This document shows positions 25,889-34,739 of a stretch of 64,000 nt of DNA, piece after piece. Position 1 is the first letter of the stretch; each line of letters starts with the position of its first letter. The stretch comes from Lentzea tibetensis (GTDB taxonomy: Bacteria; Actinomycetota; Actinomycetes; Mycobacteriales; Pseudonocardiaceae). The notes beneath the pieces were generated by a model that was not told the DNA's origin, made no database searches, and saw only the letters and a list, made by a program, of their open reading frames with translations. The stretch spans positions 124,001-188,000 of the forward strand of contig NZ_VOBR01000006.1 of assembly GCF_007845675.1 (NCBI RefSeq), written 5' to 3'. Position numbers and translations under genes: made by a program.

Positions 25889-27030
25889 CGCATGTATCCC
25901 AATCGTCGTGCCGCGTGCTCGGTCATCACTTCACTCGCCCCGCCGCCGATGCCGAGAATCCGCGCGTCCCGGTAGTGGCGTTCCACCTCGGAGTCGCGCA
26001 TGTACCCGGCGCCGCCGTGCAGCTGCACCGCCGCGTCGACCACGAACGAACACGCGTCCACGGCGGCGTTCTTGGCGAAGCAGACCTCGGTGACGCAGTC
26101 GTCGCCGCGCAGCACGCGTGCCGCGACCTCGCGGGTGTAGGTGCGGGCGAGGTCGATGCGCTGCGCCATCTCGGTGAGCCTGTGGCTGACCACCTGCCGC
26201 GTGATCAGCGGTTCGCCGAACGTCTTGCGCATCCGCGTCCACTCGACGGTCAGGTCGAGGCAGCGCTGCGCGGTCGCGTACGCCTCGACGGCCATGGTGA
26301 CCCGCTCGACCTGGAACTGCCGCAGGATCTGCACGAAACCGTCGTTCTTCGCACCGACCAGGTTCGCCACCGGCACCCGAGCGTCCACGAAGGACAGTTC
26401 TGCGGTGTCCGAGCAGTGCCAGCCCATCTTGTCCAGCTTGCGCCGCACGGTGAAGCCGGGCGTGCCCTTCTCCACCACCAGCAGGCTGAGACCCCGGTGC
26501 CCCTGGGACGCGGTGCGCACGGCCGTCGTCACGAAGTCCGCGCGGCAGCCGGAGGTGATGTAGGTCTTGGTGCCGTTGACGACGTAGTGATCGCCGTCCC
26601 TGACCGCGGACGTGCGGATCGACGCGACGTCCGACCCGCTGTCGGGTTCGGTGACCGCGAGGCTGCCGATCAGGTCACCGGCGATGGCGGGCTTCGCGAA
26701 CCGCTCGATCAGGTCGACGTTGCCGGACTCGACGATGTGCGGGATCGCGATGCCGTGCGTGAACAGCGCGGCGATCACGCCGGACGAGCCGCCCGCCTGG
26801 ATGATCTCCTCGGTGAGCACGACGCTGTCGATCAGGTCGCCCGCTCCGCCCGCGGACTCGGGGAACCCGATGCCGAGCAGGCCGATCGACGCCGCCTTCT
26901 TGTGCAGCTCACGGGGAATCTCGCCGTCGCGTTCCCACTGGCCCAGGTGCGGGACGATCTCGCGCTCGGTGAAGTCGCGGACGAGCGCCCGCAGTTCCTT
27001 GCGCTCGTCGTAGAGGTCACGGGTGATCAC
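25885..27030 (-). CDS. Acyl-CoA dehydrogenase (second copy in the operon)
   Basis: The 381-residue enzyme has the family pattern: an N-terminal helical part (LYDERKELRALVRDFTERE), the FAD/acyl region (LAVTEPDSGSDVASIRTSA, GTKTYITSG) and a C-terminal helical bundle with LHGGAGYMRDSEVERHYRDA. The last block matches short/branched-chain dehydrogenases. Its GTG start overlaps the stop of the preceding small gene (GTGA). Together with the other dehydrogenase it would serve two steps of one pathway, or a starting and a later oxidation. Confidence 0.92.
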   Translation of the reverse strand: MITRDLYDERKELRALVRDFTEREIVPHLGQWERDGEIPRELHKKAASIGLLGIGFPESAGGAGDLIDSVVLTEEIIQAGGSSGVIAALFTHGIAIPHIVESGNVDLIERFAKPAIAGDLIGSLAVTEPDSGSDVASIRTSAVRDGDHYVVNGTKTYITSGCRADFVTTAVRTASQGHRGLSLLVVEKGTPGFTVRRKLDKMGWHCSDTAELSFVDARVPVANLVGAKNDGFVQILRQFQVERVTMAVEAYATAQRCLDLTVEWTRMRKTFGEPLITRQVVSHRLTEMAQRIDLARTYTREVAARVLRGDDCVTEVCFAKNAAVDACSFVVDAAVQLHGGAGYMRDSEVERHYRDARILGIGGGASEVMTEHAARRLGYMR

Positions 27031-27347
27031 AGCAGCGCCTCCGGGATGTCGACGACCCTGGACCGCAACCACTCGCCGAGCGCCTTGGCCTGCGGGTCGA
27101 ACCTGGTCGACGACGCGACGCCCTCACCGAGCAGGCCGTGCAGCACGAAGTTGAGCGCCCTCAGGTTCGGCAGCTCGTACCGGTCGACCTCACCGGCCTC
27201 GGGCAGCAGCTCCTTGAGCCGCTCGACGGTCAGGTACTCCCGCAGCCACGCGAAGGCCTCGTCGCTGCGCACCCACACGCCGAGGTTCGCGTCGCCGCCC
27301 TTGTCACCGGACCGGGCGCCGGCGATCGCACCGAGAGGGGCGTTCAC
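27027..27347 (-). CDS. AtuA-like C-terminal domain protein (106 residues)
   Basis: This short protein begins APLGAIAGARSGDKGGDANLGVWV, matching the C-terminal ferredoxin-like part of acyclic-terpene-utilisation protein A (AtuA). In Pseudomonas AtuA both parts are one polypeptide; here the C-terminal domain is a separate gene starting at GTG 27347 with a GTGA overlap. A continuous open frame runs upstream but belongs to another reading frame. Its biochemical role is not known. Confidence 0.8.
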   Translation of the reverse strand: MNAPLGAIAGARSGDKGGDANLGVWVRSDEAFAWLREYLTVERLKELLPEAGEVDRYELPNLRALNFVLHGLLGEGVASSTRFDPQAKALGEWLRSRVVDIPEALL

Positions 27348-28564
27348 AGCTGCACCGCCTTCCACTGCACGCTCTCGCGCGGCACGTACTCGGCCCGGTA
27401 GACGCCGAACGGCGTGCCGTCCGCGGGCGGCGCCGTCACGTGGAAACCGGGGTAGGACGCGAGCGCCAGCTCGATCGCCGCACGGGAGAACGCCTTGGCG
27501 CGCTTCGGGTCGGCGGTCTTGATCGTGACGTGCAGCAAAGCGCTTGCGGTCTCCTCGGTGGCCGCATTCGACTGGTCGGTGCGGGCGAGCGTCCAGGTCA
27601 GGCCGTCGGTGCCGATCGCGTCCTCGAGCTGGGTTCGCACCAGCGCCGCCTTGGCATCGACGTCGAGTCCACAGAGGACGAAGGTGGTGCCGTTGCGGAA
27701 CCCGCCCAGCGTGTTGAGGCACACCTTGAGCGTGTCCGGCGGCGGGCTGCCCTTCGTACCGCTGATCCGGACGCCGCGCTCGTGCTCGTCGAGCCGGATG
27801 GTGTCGAAGTGGGTGACGACGTCCGGTCCGAGGTAGGCGGGCGCGCCGATCTCGTACAGCAGCTGGGCGGTGACCGTGTCGACGGTGACCGCGCCACCGG
27901 TGCCGTCGTGCTTGGTGATCACCGACGAGCCGTCCTCGTGCAGTTCGGCGATCGGGAAGCCGGGCCTGCGCGCGTCGATCTCGGTGAAGAACGAGTAGTT
28001 GCCGCCGGTGGCCTGGGTGCCGCATTCGAGCACGTGCCCGGCGACCGTCGCGCCGGCGAGCCGGTCCCAGTCGTCGAACCGCCAGCCGAAGTGCGCCGCG
28101 GCGGGTCCGACGACGAGCGAGGCGTCGGTGACGCGGCCGGTGACGACGACGTCCGCTCCCCCGCCCAGGCACTCCGCGATGCCCTGCGCGCCGAGGTAAG
28201 CGTTTGCGGTCAACGCTTCCGGGAACCGGTCGCTGACGTCGTCACCGCTGACGTACGCGATCTTGGCGTCGTGCCCGAGCTTCTGGACGGCCTCGGCGAG
28301 CCCGGCCGGGTTGAGCCCGCCCGCGTTGGCGACGATCTTCACGCCCTTCTCGAGCGCGAGACCGAGGCAGTCCTCCAGCTGACGCAGGAACGTCCGCGCG
28401 TAGCCGAGGTTGCTGTCTTTGAGCCGGTCGCGGCCGAGGATCAGCATGGTCAGCTCGGCGAGGTAGTCGCCGGTGAGCACGTCGAGCTCGCCGCCCTCCA
28501 GCATCTCGCGGACGGCCGACAGCCGGTCGCCGTAGAAGCCGGACGCGTTGCCGATCCGGATCAT
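27344..28564 (-). CDS. AtuA-like (DUF1446) protein, N-terminal part
   Basis: The 406-residue protein shows the DUF1446/AtuA core: [21 protein letters not shown], then [14 protein letters not shown] and [21 protein letters not shown]. AtuA is needed for acyclic-terpene utilisation in Pseudomonas, but its reaction is not established. In actinobacteria this gene usually sits beside acyl-CoA carboxylase genes, as here. The ATG at 28564 overlaps the TIGR03084 gene stop (ATGA). Confidence 0.88.
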   Translation of the reverse strand: MIRIGNASGFYGDRLSAVREMLEGGELDVLTGDYLAELTMLILGRDRLKDSNLGYARTFLRQLEDCLGLALEKGVKIVANAGGLNPAGLAEAVQKLGHDAKIAYVSGDDVSDRFPEALTANAYLGAQGIAECLGGGADVVVTGRVTDASLVVGPAAAHFGWRFDDWDRLAGATVAGHVLECGTQATGGNYSFFTEIDARRPGFPIAELHEDGSSVITKHDGTGGAVTVDTVTAQLLYEIGAPAYLGPDVVTHFDTIRLDEHERGVRISGTKGSPPPDTLKVCLNTLGGFRNGTTFVLCGLDVDAKAALVRTQLEDAIGTDGLTWTLARTDQSNAATEETASALLHVTIKTADPKRAKAFSRAAIELALASYPGFHVTAPPADGTPFGVYRAEYVPRESVQWKAVQL

Positions 28565-29295
28565 CGACCGGCTCCCGGAGGTCCCGCGAACGCTTGCGCG
28601 ATCGGCAGCCACTCCTGCGCGACCGGGCCTTCCGCCACCAGCGCGAGGTCCTTGCGGTTGCGCCGCTGCGTCACGAGGAAGCAGAAGTCGAGTGCGGGCC
28701 CGCTGACCCGGTTCGCCGCTCCCTCCGGTCCCCACGTCCACTCCTCACCGTTCGGGCCGGTCAGCTCGACACGGACCTCCTCCGTCGGCGCGGCGAGACC
28801 GTTGAGCAGGAAGGCGAACCCCATCGTGCGCACACCGAGGTGCGCGACGTTCTTGATGCGGTCGGTGGGCTTGCGCTCGACACCGAGTGCGTCGGCGACG
28901 TCCTGCCCGTGCGCCCAGGTCTCCATGATCCGCGCGGTGGCCATCGACGCCGGGCTCATCGGCGGGCCGAACCACACGATCTTCCCCTGCGCCTGCGCGA
29001 GCGCTTCCTTCAGCTCGGTGCGCGCCTGGCGCCAGCTCTCGAGCAGCTTCGGGTCCCGCGTGCCCTCTTCGGCGGTGCGGTCGACCATGTCCGGCACGAG
29101 CGGTTGCGCCTGGAACGCCTCGGGGTCGGTGATCGCGAGCAGCGCGGCGCGGTCCGTCCACATGAGATGCGAGATCTGGTGCGCGATGGTCCAGCCGGGC
29201 GCCGGTGTCTCGATCGTCCAGTCCTGCTGCGGCGCGACGAGGTCGTCGAGCTCCTGGCTCTCGGCTTCGAGGTCGGCCAGCACTTGGGTGATCAC
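28561..29295 (-). CDS. TIGR03084-family putative metal-binding protein
   Basis: The 244-residue protein matches the actinobacterial TIGR03084 group, which has a DinB-like four-helix bundle. Recognisable stretches are [20 protein letters not shown] (the His-containing metal site) and [15 protein letters not shown]. Family members sit in AtuA/carboxylase operons but have no known reaction. A GTGA overlap joins it to the TetR gene upstream. Confidence 0.85.
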   Translation of the reverse strand: MITQVLADLEAESQELDDLVAPQQDWTIETPAPGWTIAHQISHLMWTDRAALLAITDPEAFQAQPLVPDMVDRTAEEGTRDPKLLESWRQARTELKEALAQAQGKIVWFGPPMSPASMATARIMETWAHGQDVADALGVERKPTDRIKNVAHLGVRTMGFAFLLNGLAAPTEEVRVELTGPNGEEWTWGPEGAANRVSGPALDFCFLVTQRRNRKDLALVAEGPVAQEWLPIAQAFAGPPGAGR

Positions 29296-29870
29296 AGTTG
29301 CTCCTCCAGCATCTTCGCCCAGTGGCGCACGACGTGCGCACGGCGTTTGCTGTCGTCGGTGAGCTGGTTGGCGAGCGCGAGCCCGCGCACGAGGTCGAGC
29401 GTGGCCTGGACCGCTTCGCGCACACCGGGTTTCGACTCGTCCGCGTCGAGCAGTTCGAGCGCCAGCACGTGCGTCTCGCGGCCCAGCTTGTGCTGCAGGT
29501 CGATGACCAGGTCCTTGAGCTCGGGGTCGGTGCGCGCGGCGACCCACAGTTCGAGCGCGGCGGTGAACAGGTCGCTGGCGTAGAAGTCCGCGATCATCTC
29601 GACGACCGCTCGGGTGCCGCTGACGTTGCCGGTGCGCTCCCTGAGCTGCTGCACGCTCTCCGCACCGACGTGCTCGACGGCGGCCGCGACCAGCTCGCCC
29701 CTGGTGCGGAAGTGGTGCAGCTGCGCGCCGCGCGACACACCGGCCCGCTCGGCGACGAGCGTGGTCGTCGTGCCCGACCAGCCGCGCTCGACCAGGCACT
29801 CGACGGTCGCCTCCATGAGCTTCCGCTTGGTCTCGCGGGTGCGATCGGCCTGCCGCTGACGGGTCTCCAC
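29292..29870 (-). CDS. TetR-family repressor of the carboxylase operon
   Basis: The 192-residue regulator has an N-terminal TetR helix-turn-helix (about residues 10-55; [20 protein letters not shown] and [10 protein letters not shown]) and a variable ligand-binding half. It is the first gene of the coupled operon down to 21365, so it probably controls it in response to an acyl-CoA or related ligand. The GTG start at 29870 is preferred because it begins a compact TetR N-terminus. Confidence 0.85.
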   Translation of the reverse strand: METRQRQADRTRETKRKLMEATVECLVERGWSGTTTTLVAERAGVSRGAQLHHFRTRGELVAAAVEHVGAESVQQLRERTGNVSGTRAVVEMIADFYASDLFTAALELWVAARTDPELKDLVIDLQHKLGRETHVLALELLDADESKPGVREAVQATLDLVRGLALANQLTDDSKRRAHVVRHWAKMLEEQL

Positions 29871-29900
29871 GCCGACGAGTCTTCCGGCCAACAAACAAAC

Positions 29901-29915
29901 AGTCAAGCCTGCTTG
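29901..29915 (-). promoter_or_regulatory. Candidate TetR operator overlapping a -35 element
   Basis: CAAGCCTGCTTG (29904-29915) is a 5-2-5 inverted repeat flanked by outer ACAA/TTGT matches. On the minus strand TTGACT (29906-29901) could be a -35 box 17 bp before AAGACT. It lies about 30 bp before the regulator start. Confidence 0.4.
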
Positions 29916-29951
29916 TAAGTGTCTTGTCGGTGGGTGACCTACCTTGATCTC

Positions 29952-30635
29952 ATGGGATCTCTCCTCAGCACGCATCCAGTGGACAACCGGCGAAGACGCC
30001 TGGTCGGCAGGATCGCACTGGCCGTGTCGGTGCTGTGCTCGCTGCTGCTGGTCGCGATGGCCGTCGTCGACCTCCACGGGGCCGAGTACGCGCTGCTCCT
30101 CGCGGTGTTCCCGCTGATGTTCGCGGCGCCGAGCGCGGCCGTCCTGCTGCGGCAGGCCGCCCGAGGTGACGAGGTGTTCGAGCTCTACGAGGGCGGGCTG
30201 GCCCACACCGTCGGCGGCGTGCGGCGCAGCTGGACGTGGGACCAGGTGCGGGCGATCGACGTGTCCGAGCGCGGGCCGGGTTCGCTCACCGGCTCGGACG
30301 TCGACTGCGCCATCCGCTTCGACGACGGCGAGCTGGTGCGCTTCACCGGCCTCACCCAGGACTGCCGGGAGATCATCGGCGCGCTGGGTGTGCACCGCGC
30401 CGACGCGGCGAGCGAGCCCGCCCGTCAACCGAACCAGCGGCGGGCGGTCACCGTGCTGTCACTCATCACCCTGGCGTGCGCCGGCACCGCGACCTGGGCG
30501 ATCACCAGCACCGCCGGCTCCACCGACGGCGAAGCCAACTTCGGGTTCGCGATGCTCGCCGTCGTGTGCGCGGTGACCGGGTTCTTCTCCGGACTGTTCC
30601 TGCTCATGACGGTGCGGCACGGCGGGAGACTCTGA
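29952..30635 (+). CDS. Membrane protein with a PH-like cytosolic domain, unknown function
   Basis: The 227-residue protein has two N-terminal membrane segments (about 20-72). A soluble middle (about 75-155) contains FELYEGGLAHTVGGVRRSWTW, which resembles the PH-like domain of small actinobacterial membrane proteins. Two more membrane segments lie near the C-terminus. The ATG at 29952 is followed by a short Ser/Thr-rich start. It overlaps the next gene by one base. Confidence 0.6.
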   Translation: MGSLLSTHPVDNRRRRLVGRIALAVSVLCSLLLVAMAVVDLHGAEYALLLAVFPLMFAAPSAAVLLRQAARGDEVFELYEGGLAHTVGGVRRSWTWDQVRAIDVSERGPGSLTGSDVDCAIRFDDGELVRFTGLTQDCREIIGALGVHRADAASEPARQPNQRRAVTVLSLITLACAGTATWAITSTAGSTDGEANFGFAMLAVVCAVTGFFSGLFLLMTVRHGGRL

Positions 30636-31114
30636 TGGACTCGTTCGACGTGCTGTTGGACGACGAGCGCACACAGCTCGACGCGTTCGTCGAGGAGTAC
30701 CGGAGCGCCCTCGAGGTGACCCTCAACGGCCTCACCGAGGAGCAAGCCCGCCGTCGGCTCGTCTCGTCGGCGACGACGTTGCTCGGACTGCTCAAGCACG
30801 TCACGTGGATGCAGCGGGTGTGGTTCGAGGAGTGCGTCGGCGGCACGTCCCGTCGGGAGCTGGGCTTGGTGCAGAGCCCGGACGAGTCCTTCCGGCTCGC
30901 CGACGACGACACCGTCGCCTCGGTCACGGCGGCACACCGGGAGGCCTGCGCAACGGCCAGGGCGGCCGTCGCCGAGCTGCCGCTGGACGCCGTCGTGACC
31001 GGCCACCGGACCGGGCCGCGCACGCTGCGCTGGGTGTACCTGCAGGTCCTGCGCGAGCTGGCCCACCACTGCGGGCACGCCGACATCCTGCGCGAGCAGG
31101 TGCTTGCCGACTGA
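30635..31114 (+). CDS. DinB-family protein (DUF664 type)
   Basis: The 159-residue protein matches the actinobacterial DinB/DUF664 group: FVEEYRSALEVTLNGLTEEQARRRL, then LLGLLKHVTWMQRVWFEE with a His in the metal-site position, and HHCGHADILREQ with two more candidate ligands. Some relatives are thiol-dependent S-transferases (mycothiol in actinomycetes), but the reaction here is unknown. It is coupled to the upstream membrane protein gene (TGATG). Confidence 0.8.
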   Translation: MDSFDVLLDDERTQLDAFVEEYRSALEVTLNGLTEEQARRRLVSSATTLLGLLKHVTWMQRVWFEECVGGTSRRELGLVQSPDESFRLADDDTVASVTAAHREACATARAAVAELPLDAVVTGHRTGPRTLRWVYLQVLRELAHHCGHADILREQVLAD

Positions 31115-31142
31115 GTCGTGGGATCAGGTCTTGGTGGCCGCG

Positions 31143-31874
31143 CTAGCGGGCCCAGACCACCTCCGGCACCAGGTCGAGGATGTCGCAGCGCAGGTCGAGC
31201 GCCGGGATCAGCTCACGCGGGTCGCGGTGCTCACCGCAGGAGTCGCCCGCCACGTCGATGATGTCGCCGACCATCCACCACTCCTGGAACGCGCGCTGCT
31301 CGGCGACCAGGATCCGCTGCATGTGGGTGTGCAGGACGTCGTGCGCGAACCGCTGGTCGTCCGCGGTCACCTCGAAGCGGTGGTCGAACTCGGGGTCCCC
31401 GTAGCGCTGGTGGTCCCAGCCGAGCGCGCGGTTCACGGCGTTCTGCGGGCCGAGCACCTTCTTCACCACCAGACCGGGACGCGGCGCGGGCATGCGCACC
31501 CACACGTGCGTGCGCCAGTTCGCGTCGATCGCCGGCGCGGTGAAGTAGACGTGGAAGTCCGCGGCGAGGAACTGCCTGCCGCGGTGCGTGCCGGTGACGA
31601 CGTTGCGGGCACCGGCGGCCTTCGGCTGCTGGAACACCGGAGACCGCACGCCGGCGAACGGGATCATCGGCAGCGCGTTGAACCACTCCGCGTAGGAGTC
31701 GTTGCGCTCCTCGTAGGTCCAGCCGCGCCTGGCCGACTCCTCCTGCAACAGGGCCATGAACTCCTGCTCGGAGGCCTCGTAGTCACGGCGCAGCCAGACA
31801 ACCATCCACACCAGGGCCGCGCCGAGCAGCAGGCAGCCGCCGATCGCGATCGTCAGGCCGAGCGCAAGGCTCAC
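31143..31874 (-). CDS. Membrane-anchored protein of unknown function, last gene of the ESX-like set
   Basis: The 243-residue protein has one N-terminal membrane helix (about residues 4-27) followed by a soluble domain of about 210 residues. That domain contains AADFHVYFTAPA and DHRFEVTADDQRFAHDVL, a pattern seen in conserved actinobacterial proteins without known function. The GTG start overlaps the YbaB-like gene stop (GTGA). Its placement suggests it assists or belongs to the type VII-like gene set. Confidence 0.65.
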   Translation of the reverse strand: MSLALGLTIAIGGCLLLGAALVWMVVWLRRDYEASEQEFMALLQEESARRGWTYEERNDSYAEWFNALPMIPFAGVRSPVFQQPKAAGARNVVTGTHRGRQFLAADFHVYFTAPAIDANWRTHVWVRMPAPRPGLVVKKVLGPQNAVNRALGWDHQRYGDPEFDHRFEVTADDQRFAHDVLHTHMQRILVAEQRAFQEWWMVGDIIDVAGDSCGEHRDPRELIPALDLRCDILDLVPEVVWAR

Positions 31875-32365
31875 CAGGCCGACCTGTTGTTCTTGAACAC
31901 GCTGAACTCGCCCTCGTCGTCGTGCGCGGCGTGCCGCGGGCTGGGTGCCTGCGCCGACCTGGACGCCGGGGCCGGTCCGGGATCGCGCGGCCGCTCGTCG
32001 CCGAACATCGTGGTGTTCGAGTCCAGCACGCGGTCCAGCAGCTCGGTGTCCCCCAGCGCTCCGCGCACGATCTCCGCCTGCATCCGCGCGGCGTTGGCCC
32101 GCGCCTTGGCGATGGTGTGCAAAGCGGTGGCGGACAACGCCATCGGCGCGACGTCGCGAACCTCGTCGCTGAACGTGATCGACCTGACCGCGCCGTCCGC
32201 GGTGGCGACGACCGTGACGACGCCGTCCTCGGACGTCGCGCGGCCGTCGGCCTCGCGGATCTGGTCGGCCATGCGCTGGAACGACTCCGCGCGGTGGCGG
32301 TTGTCCGCGGCGACCGTGTCGATGGCCTCGATGCGACGCACCAGCGCGTCGGCGGCATCACTCAT
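31871..32365 (-). CDS. YbaB/EbfC-like protein of the ESX-like gene set
   Basis: The 164-residue protein has an N-terminal helix and a central segment (DGVVTVVATADGAVRSITFSDE) matching YbaB/EbfC-like proteins. After a second helix the last 45 residues are low-complexity (Pro/Ala/Arg). In actinomycetes such proteins often sit next to WXG100 genes, and DNA binding is known only for the classical short YbaB. Start taken at 32365, coupled by TGATG; a GTG one codon upstream is equally possible. Confidence 0.75.
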   Translation of the reverse strand: MSDAADALVRRIEAIDTVAADNRHRAESFQRMADQIREADGRATSEDGVVTVVATADGAVRSITFSDEVRDVAPMALSATALHTIAKARANAARMQAEIVRGALGDTELLDRVLDSNTTMFGDERPRDPGPAPASRSAQAPSPRHAAHDDEGEFSVFKNNRSAW

Positions 32366-32859
32366 CACGCCTCCCCCTGTTCCGGCTTGATGGTCTTGAG
32401 GAACTTCTGGAAGTCGCCGATCACCTGCTCGAACTGCTCCGGCGTCGCGGTCAGCGCGATGTGCAGCACGGCGCGCCGGTGGGAGTCCAGCTGGTCGGCC
32501 ATGCCGAGGAACACCTGGAGCTGCACGACGTCGACCTGCTTGCCGTGCAGGGTGATCCGGGTGCGCACGGCCTGGGTGAAACCGGGGTTCTCCGGTGTGC
32601 CGACCTCGTTGCGCCTGCCTACCTGCACCTGACCGGCGGCGCGCTCGAGCTTCTCGACGGCCTCGTCGGCGATCTGCGGCAGCGACGCGTCATCCGTGCG
32701 CACCTCGCCGGCGATCGTGATGTTCGCGGTGAATCCGTTGCCTGTCGAGGGGTGCAGCGCCACGAACGCCGCCTCGGGTGCACCGACCTCGTCCGGTGGC
32801 GCCGAGAGCCAGCCCTCGGGGAGCGAGAACTCGATCGGCACCGGAATCGTGGTTGCCAT
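32365..32859 (-). CDS. LpqN/DcrB-like protein of the ESX-like gene set
   Basis: The 164-residue protein opens PIEFSLPEGWLSAPPDE, as in the LpqN/DcrB-like fold where a strand-helix repeat follows a GW motif. There is no signal peptide. Similar proteins occur in actinobacterial ESX-associated loci. It has a good ribosome-binding site (AGGAGAG) and starts 8 bp after the large repeat-bearing gene. Assignment of family is by resemblance only. Confidence 0.55.
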   Translation of the reverse strand: MATTIPVPIEFSLPEGWLSAPPDEVGAPEAAFVALHPSTGNGFTANITIAGEVRTDDASLPQIADEAVEKLERAAGQVQVGRRNEVGTPENPGFTQAVRTRITLHGKQVDVVQLQVFLGMADQLDSHRRAVLHIALTATPEQFEQVIGDFQKFLKTIKPEQGEA

Positions 32860-32867
32860 GTCTCTCC

Positions 32868-34250
32868 TCAGAACAGGAAGTCCGCGACGCCCTTGGCCGC
32901 GTTGCCGATGCCCTTGCCGACGCTGTCGGCAGCGTTGGCGACACCGCGCCCGACGTCCGCGGCGACCTCGCCCACGTCGTCCGCCACGCTCTCGATGGTG
33001 TCCACCACGGCACCGGGATCGACGCTGAACTCGAACCCGACCTTGCCACCGACACCGAGTGCGGCGCCAACGGAAGCGCCGACGTGGAACTTGCCGTCGT
33101 CGCCCATGCCGAACTGACCGCTCGCCTCGGCGCCGACACCGGCCCAGGCCTCGCCCTTCACACCGGCACCGAGTCCGGCGACCTCGGCGCTGACCTCACC
33201 CTCCGCCTTGGCACCGGCGAACGCCTCAGCGCTGCCCTGCGCGCCGAGCCAGCCGACCGTGGCCTCCGCCTCGGCCTTCGCGCCGACCATCGCGTCCGCG
33301 CTGCCGGCCACCCCGGCGTGCTCGCCGAACTTCAGCTCGCCCTCGGCGTGCCCCTTCGCGAGGTACGCCTCGGCGCTGGCGGCCGCGGTGATGCCGAGCG
33401 GCCCGATGCTGGCGCTGGCCTCGGCCTCGGCGCCGAGCACCGCGCCCTCGAGCTTGCCGCTGCCGGACACCCAGCCCGCGTCGAACTCGCCGCCCAGCTC
33501 ACCCTTGAGCCACTCGACACCGGCCTTGCCCTCCCACGACTTCTCGGGGAGCTCGATGCCGAAGCTCTTCAGCGTGTCGCCGATCAGGTCGGTCAGCAGG
33601 CCGTCCGACTGGCTGCCCTTGCTCTTCTCGTAGCTGCGGCCGCCCTTGCCCTTCTGCCAGCCCGGCTTGTTCGGGTCGCGGTTCGTGCCCGCGCCCCACT
33701 CGCGTTCCTTGCCGGACTTCTTGAAGCCGCCCTCGCCGTCCGGCTCGAACCCGAGCTGCATCGCGACCGCGCCGCCGGCCGCCTCGACGATCTTGCGGGC
33801 GTTGTCGAGCACGGCCTGCGCGTTGCCCGCCGCGGCCGTGCCCGGATCCTGGAACGGCATCGTCGGCGTGACGCCCGAGGCGACCATCGAGTCGTAGTTC
33901 GCCTGCGCGGTGCGGCTCGCGGCCTCGGCCTGCAGGTACATCTCGATCGCCTTCTGGGCTTCCTTCTGGCCCCAGGTCAGCGCATCCGCGTAGTCCGCGA
34001 GCGCCTGCCCGCCGACGCCCGCCGTCTCGACGGCCGCCTCCCACTTGGGCGGCTCCTTCGAGAAGACGTCGCGGAACGCGTCGCTCGCGCCACCCAGCCA
34101 GCCCGTCGGGTCGACCTTGCCGAGGTCCATGCCGATCGGCCCGAGCTTCTTCATCGTCTCGACGAGCCCGCGCAGGTCGGCCGAGATGACGTCCGGCTCG
34201 CCGGGGATCAGGTCCTTGGGGTTCGTCGTCTGCCCCAGTTCCGCGCCCAT
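32868..34250 (-). CDS. Large ESX-associated Ala/Gly/Glu-rich protein, putative type VII substrate
   Basis: The 460-residue protein has a helical first part (about 1-130) with TGWLGGASDAF, a WxG turn like that of ESX substrates, and the long helix ADYADALTWGQKEAQKAIEMYLQAE. A basic linker follows. A section of about 150 residues (about 250-400) is built of short Ala/Gly/Glu repeats such as GAEAEASAS, GAKAEAEAT and GAKAEGEVS. The end is Val/Asp-rich with a phased VADDVGEVAADVGRGVANAA pattern. No toxin domain can be named. It overlaps the WXG100-like gene by one base (TGATG). Confidence 0.7.
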   Translation of the reverse strand: MGAELGQTTNPKDLIPGEPDVISADLRGLVETMKKLGPIGMDLGKVDPTGWLGGASDAFRDVFSKEPPKWEAAVETAGVGGQALADYADALTWGQKEAQKAIEMYLQAEAASRTAQANYDSMVASGVTPTMPFQDPGTAAAGNAQAVLDNARKIVEAAGGAVAMQLGFEPDGEGGFKKSGKEREWGAGTNRDPNKPGWQKGKGGRSYEKSKGSQSDGLLTDLIGDTLKSFGIELPEKSWEGKAGVEWLKGELGGEFDAGWVSGSGKLEGAVLGAEAEASASIGPLGITAAASAEAYLAKGHAEGELKFGEHAGVAGSADAMVGAKAEAEATVGWLGAQGSAEAFAGAKAEGEVSAEVAGLGAGVKGEAWAGVGAEASGQFGMGDDGKFHVGASVGAALGVGGKVGFEFSVDPGAVVDTIESVADDVGEVAADVGRGVANAADSVGKGIGNAAKGVADFLF

Positions 34251-34648
34251 CAGTACACCGGTCCGTTCGGCCCGCTCGGGAAGTCGCGCGGCGGCGACCA
34301 GTCCGGGTTGAGTCTCCTGGCGACGTCGGGGTTCATGATCCCGAGCGGTGGGCCCTGGTCGAGGCCCTGGCCCGCCTTGCCGAAATCGGCTGTGCTCGCG
34401 GTGTCCGTCTCGACGTACACCCTGGCGGCGTCGACGAGCCCGGTGCCGAACTCCTCGGCCTTGCCCTTCAGGAAGTCGACGTGTTTGCGCAGGTCGCGGA
34501 TGAACTCGTCCCAGCTCGACGCCACGCCAGGGTGGCCGTAGTCCCCGCTCGGCCCGTTCCAGCCGCAGTCGGTCGCCTGGCCGACCGTGTCGCCGATCTT
34601 CTTCGCCGCAGCGCGCAGCTCCTCCGGAACCGCCCCGAATCCGGTCAT
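34250..34648 (-). CDS. WXG100-like ESX small protein
   Basis: The 132-residue protein has two helical parts around a turn in the WXG position region: VGQATDCGWNGPSGDYGH then SSWDEFIRDLRKHVDFLKGKAEEF. The layout resembles ESX/type VII WXG100 partners but is longer, with a Pro-rich tail. It would pair with the large protein that follows. The ATG at 34648 begins a compact family-like start; an in-frame start at 34669 adds seven residues without support. Confidence 0.7.
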   Translation of the reverse strand: MTGFGAVPEELRAAAKKIGDTVGQATDCGWNGPSGDYGHPGVASSWDEFIRDLRKHVDFLKGKAEEFGTGLVDAARVYVETDTASTADFGKAGQGLDQGPPLGIMNPDVARRLNPDWSPPRDFPSGPNGPVY

Positions 34649-34705
34649 GCGGCACACCCTCTCGAACATTCGGGCTAACCGCCACTCGACCGTTCAGGCT
34701 AGTTC

Positions 34706-34730
34706 CGTACGTTGTACCGTATGGTGTACG
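34706..34730. promoter_or_regulatory. 25-bp symmetric operator candidate
   Basis: The layout CGTAC-4-TAC-C-GTA-4-GTACG is symmetric about position 34718. It lies 10 bp before the plus-strand ATG at 34740 and about 60 bp upstream of the minus-strand WXG100-like gene, so it could regulate either. Confidence 0.45.
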
Positions 34731-34739
34731 CTAGTGGGC

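Noticed and set aside
31143-34648. Complete type VII secretion locus
   Set aside because: No EccC-type ATPase, EccB, EccD, EccE or mycosin is visible; only substrate-like and accessory genes are present.
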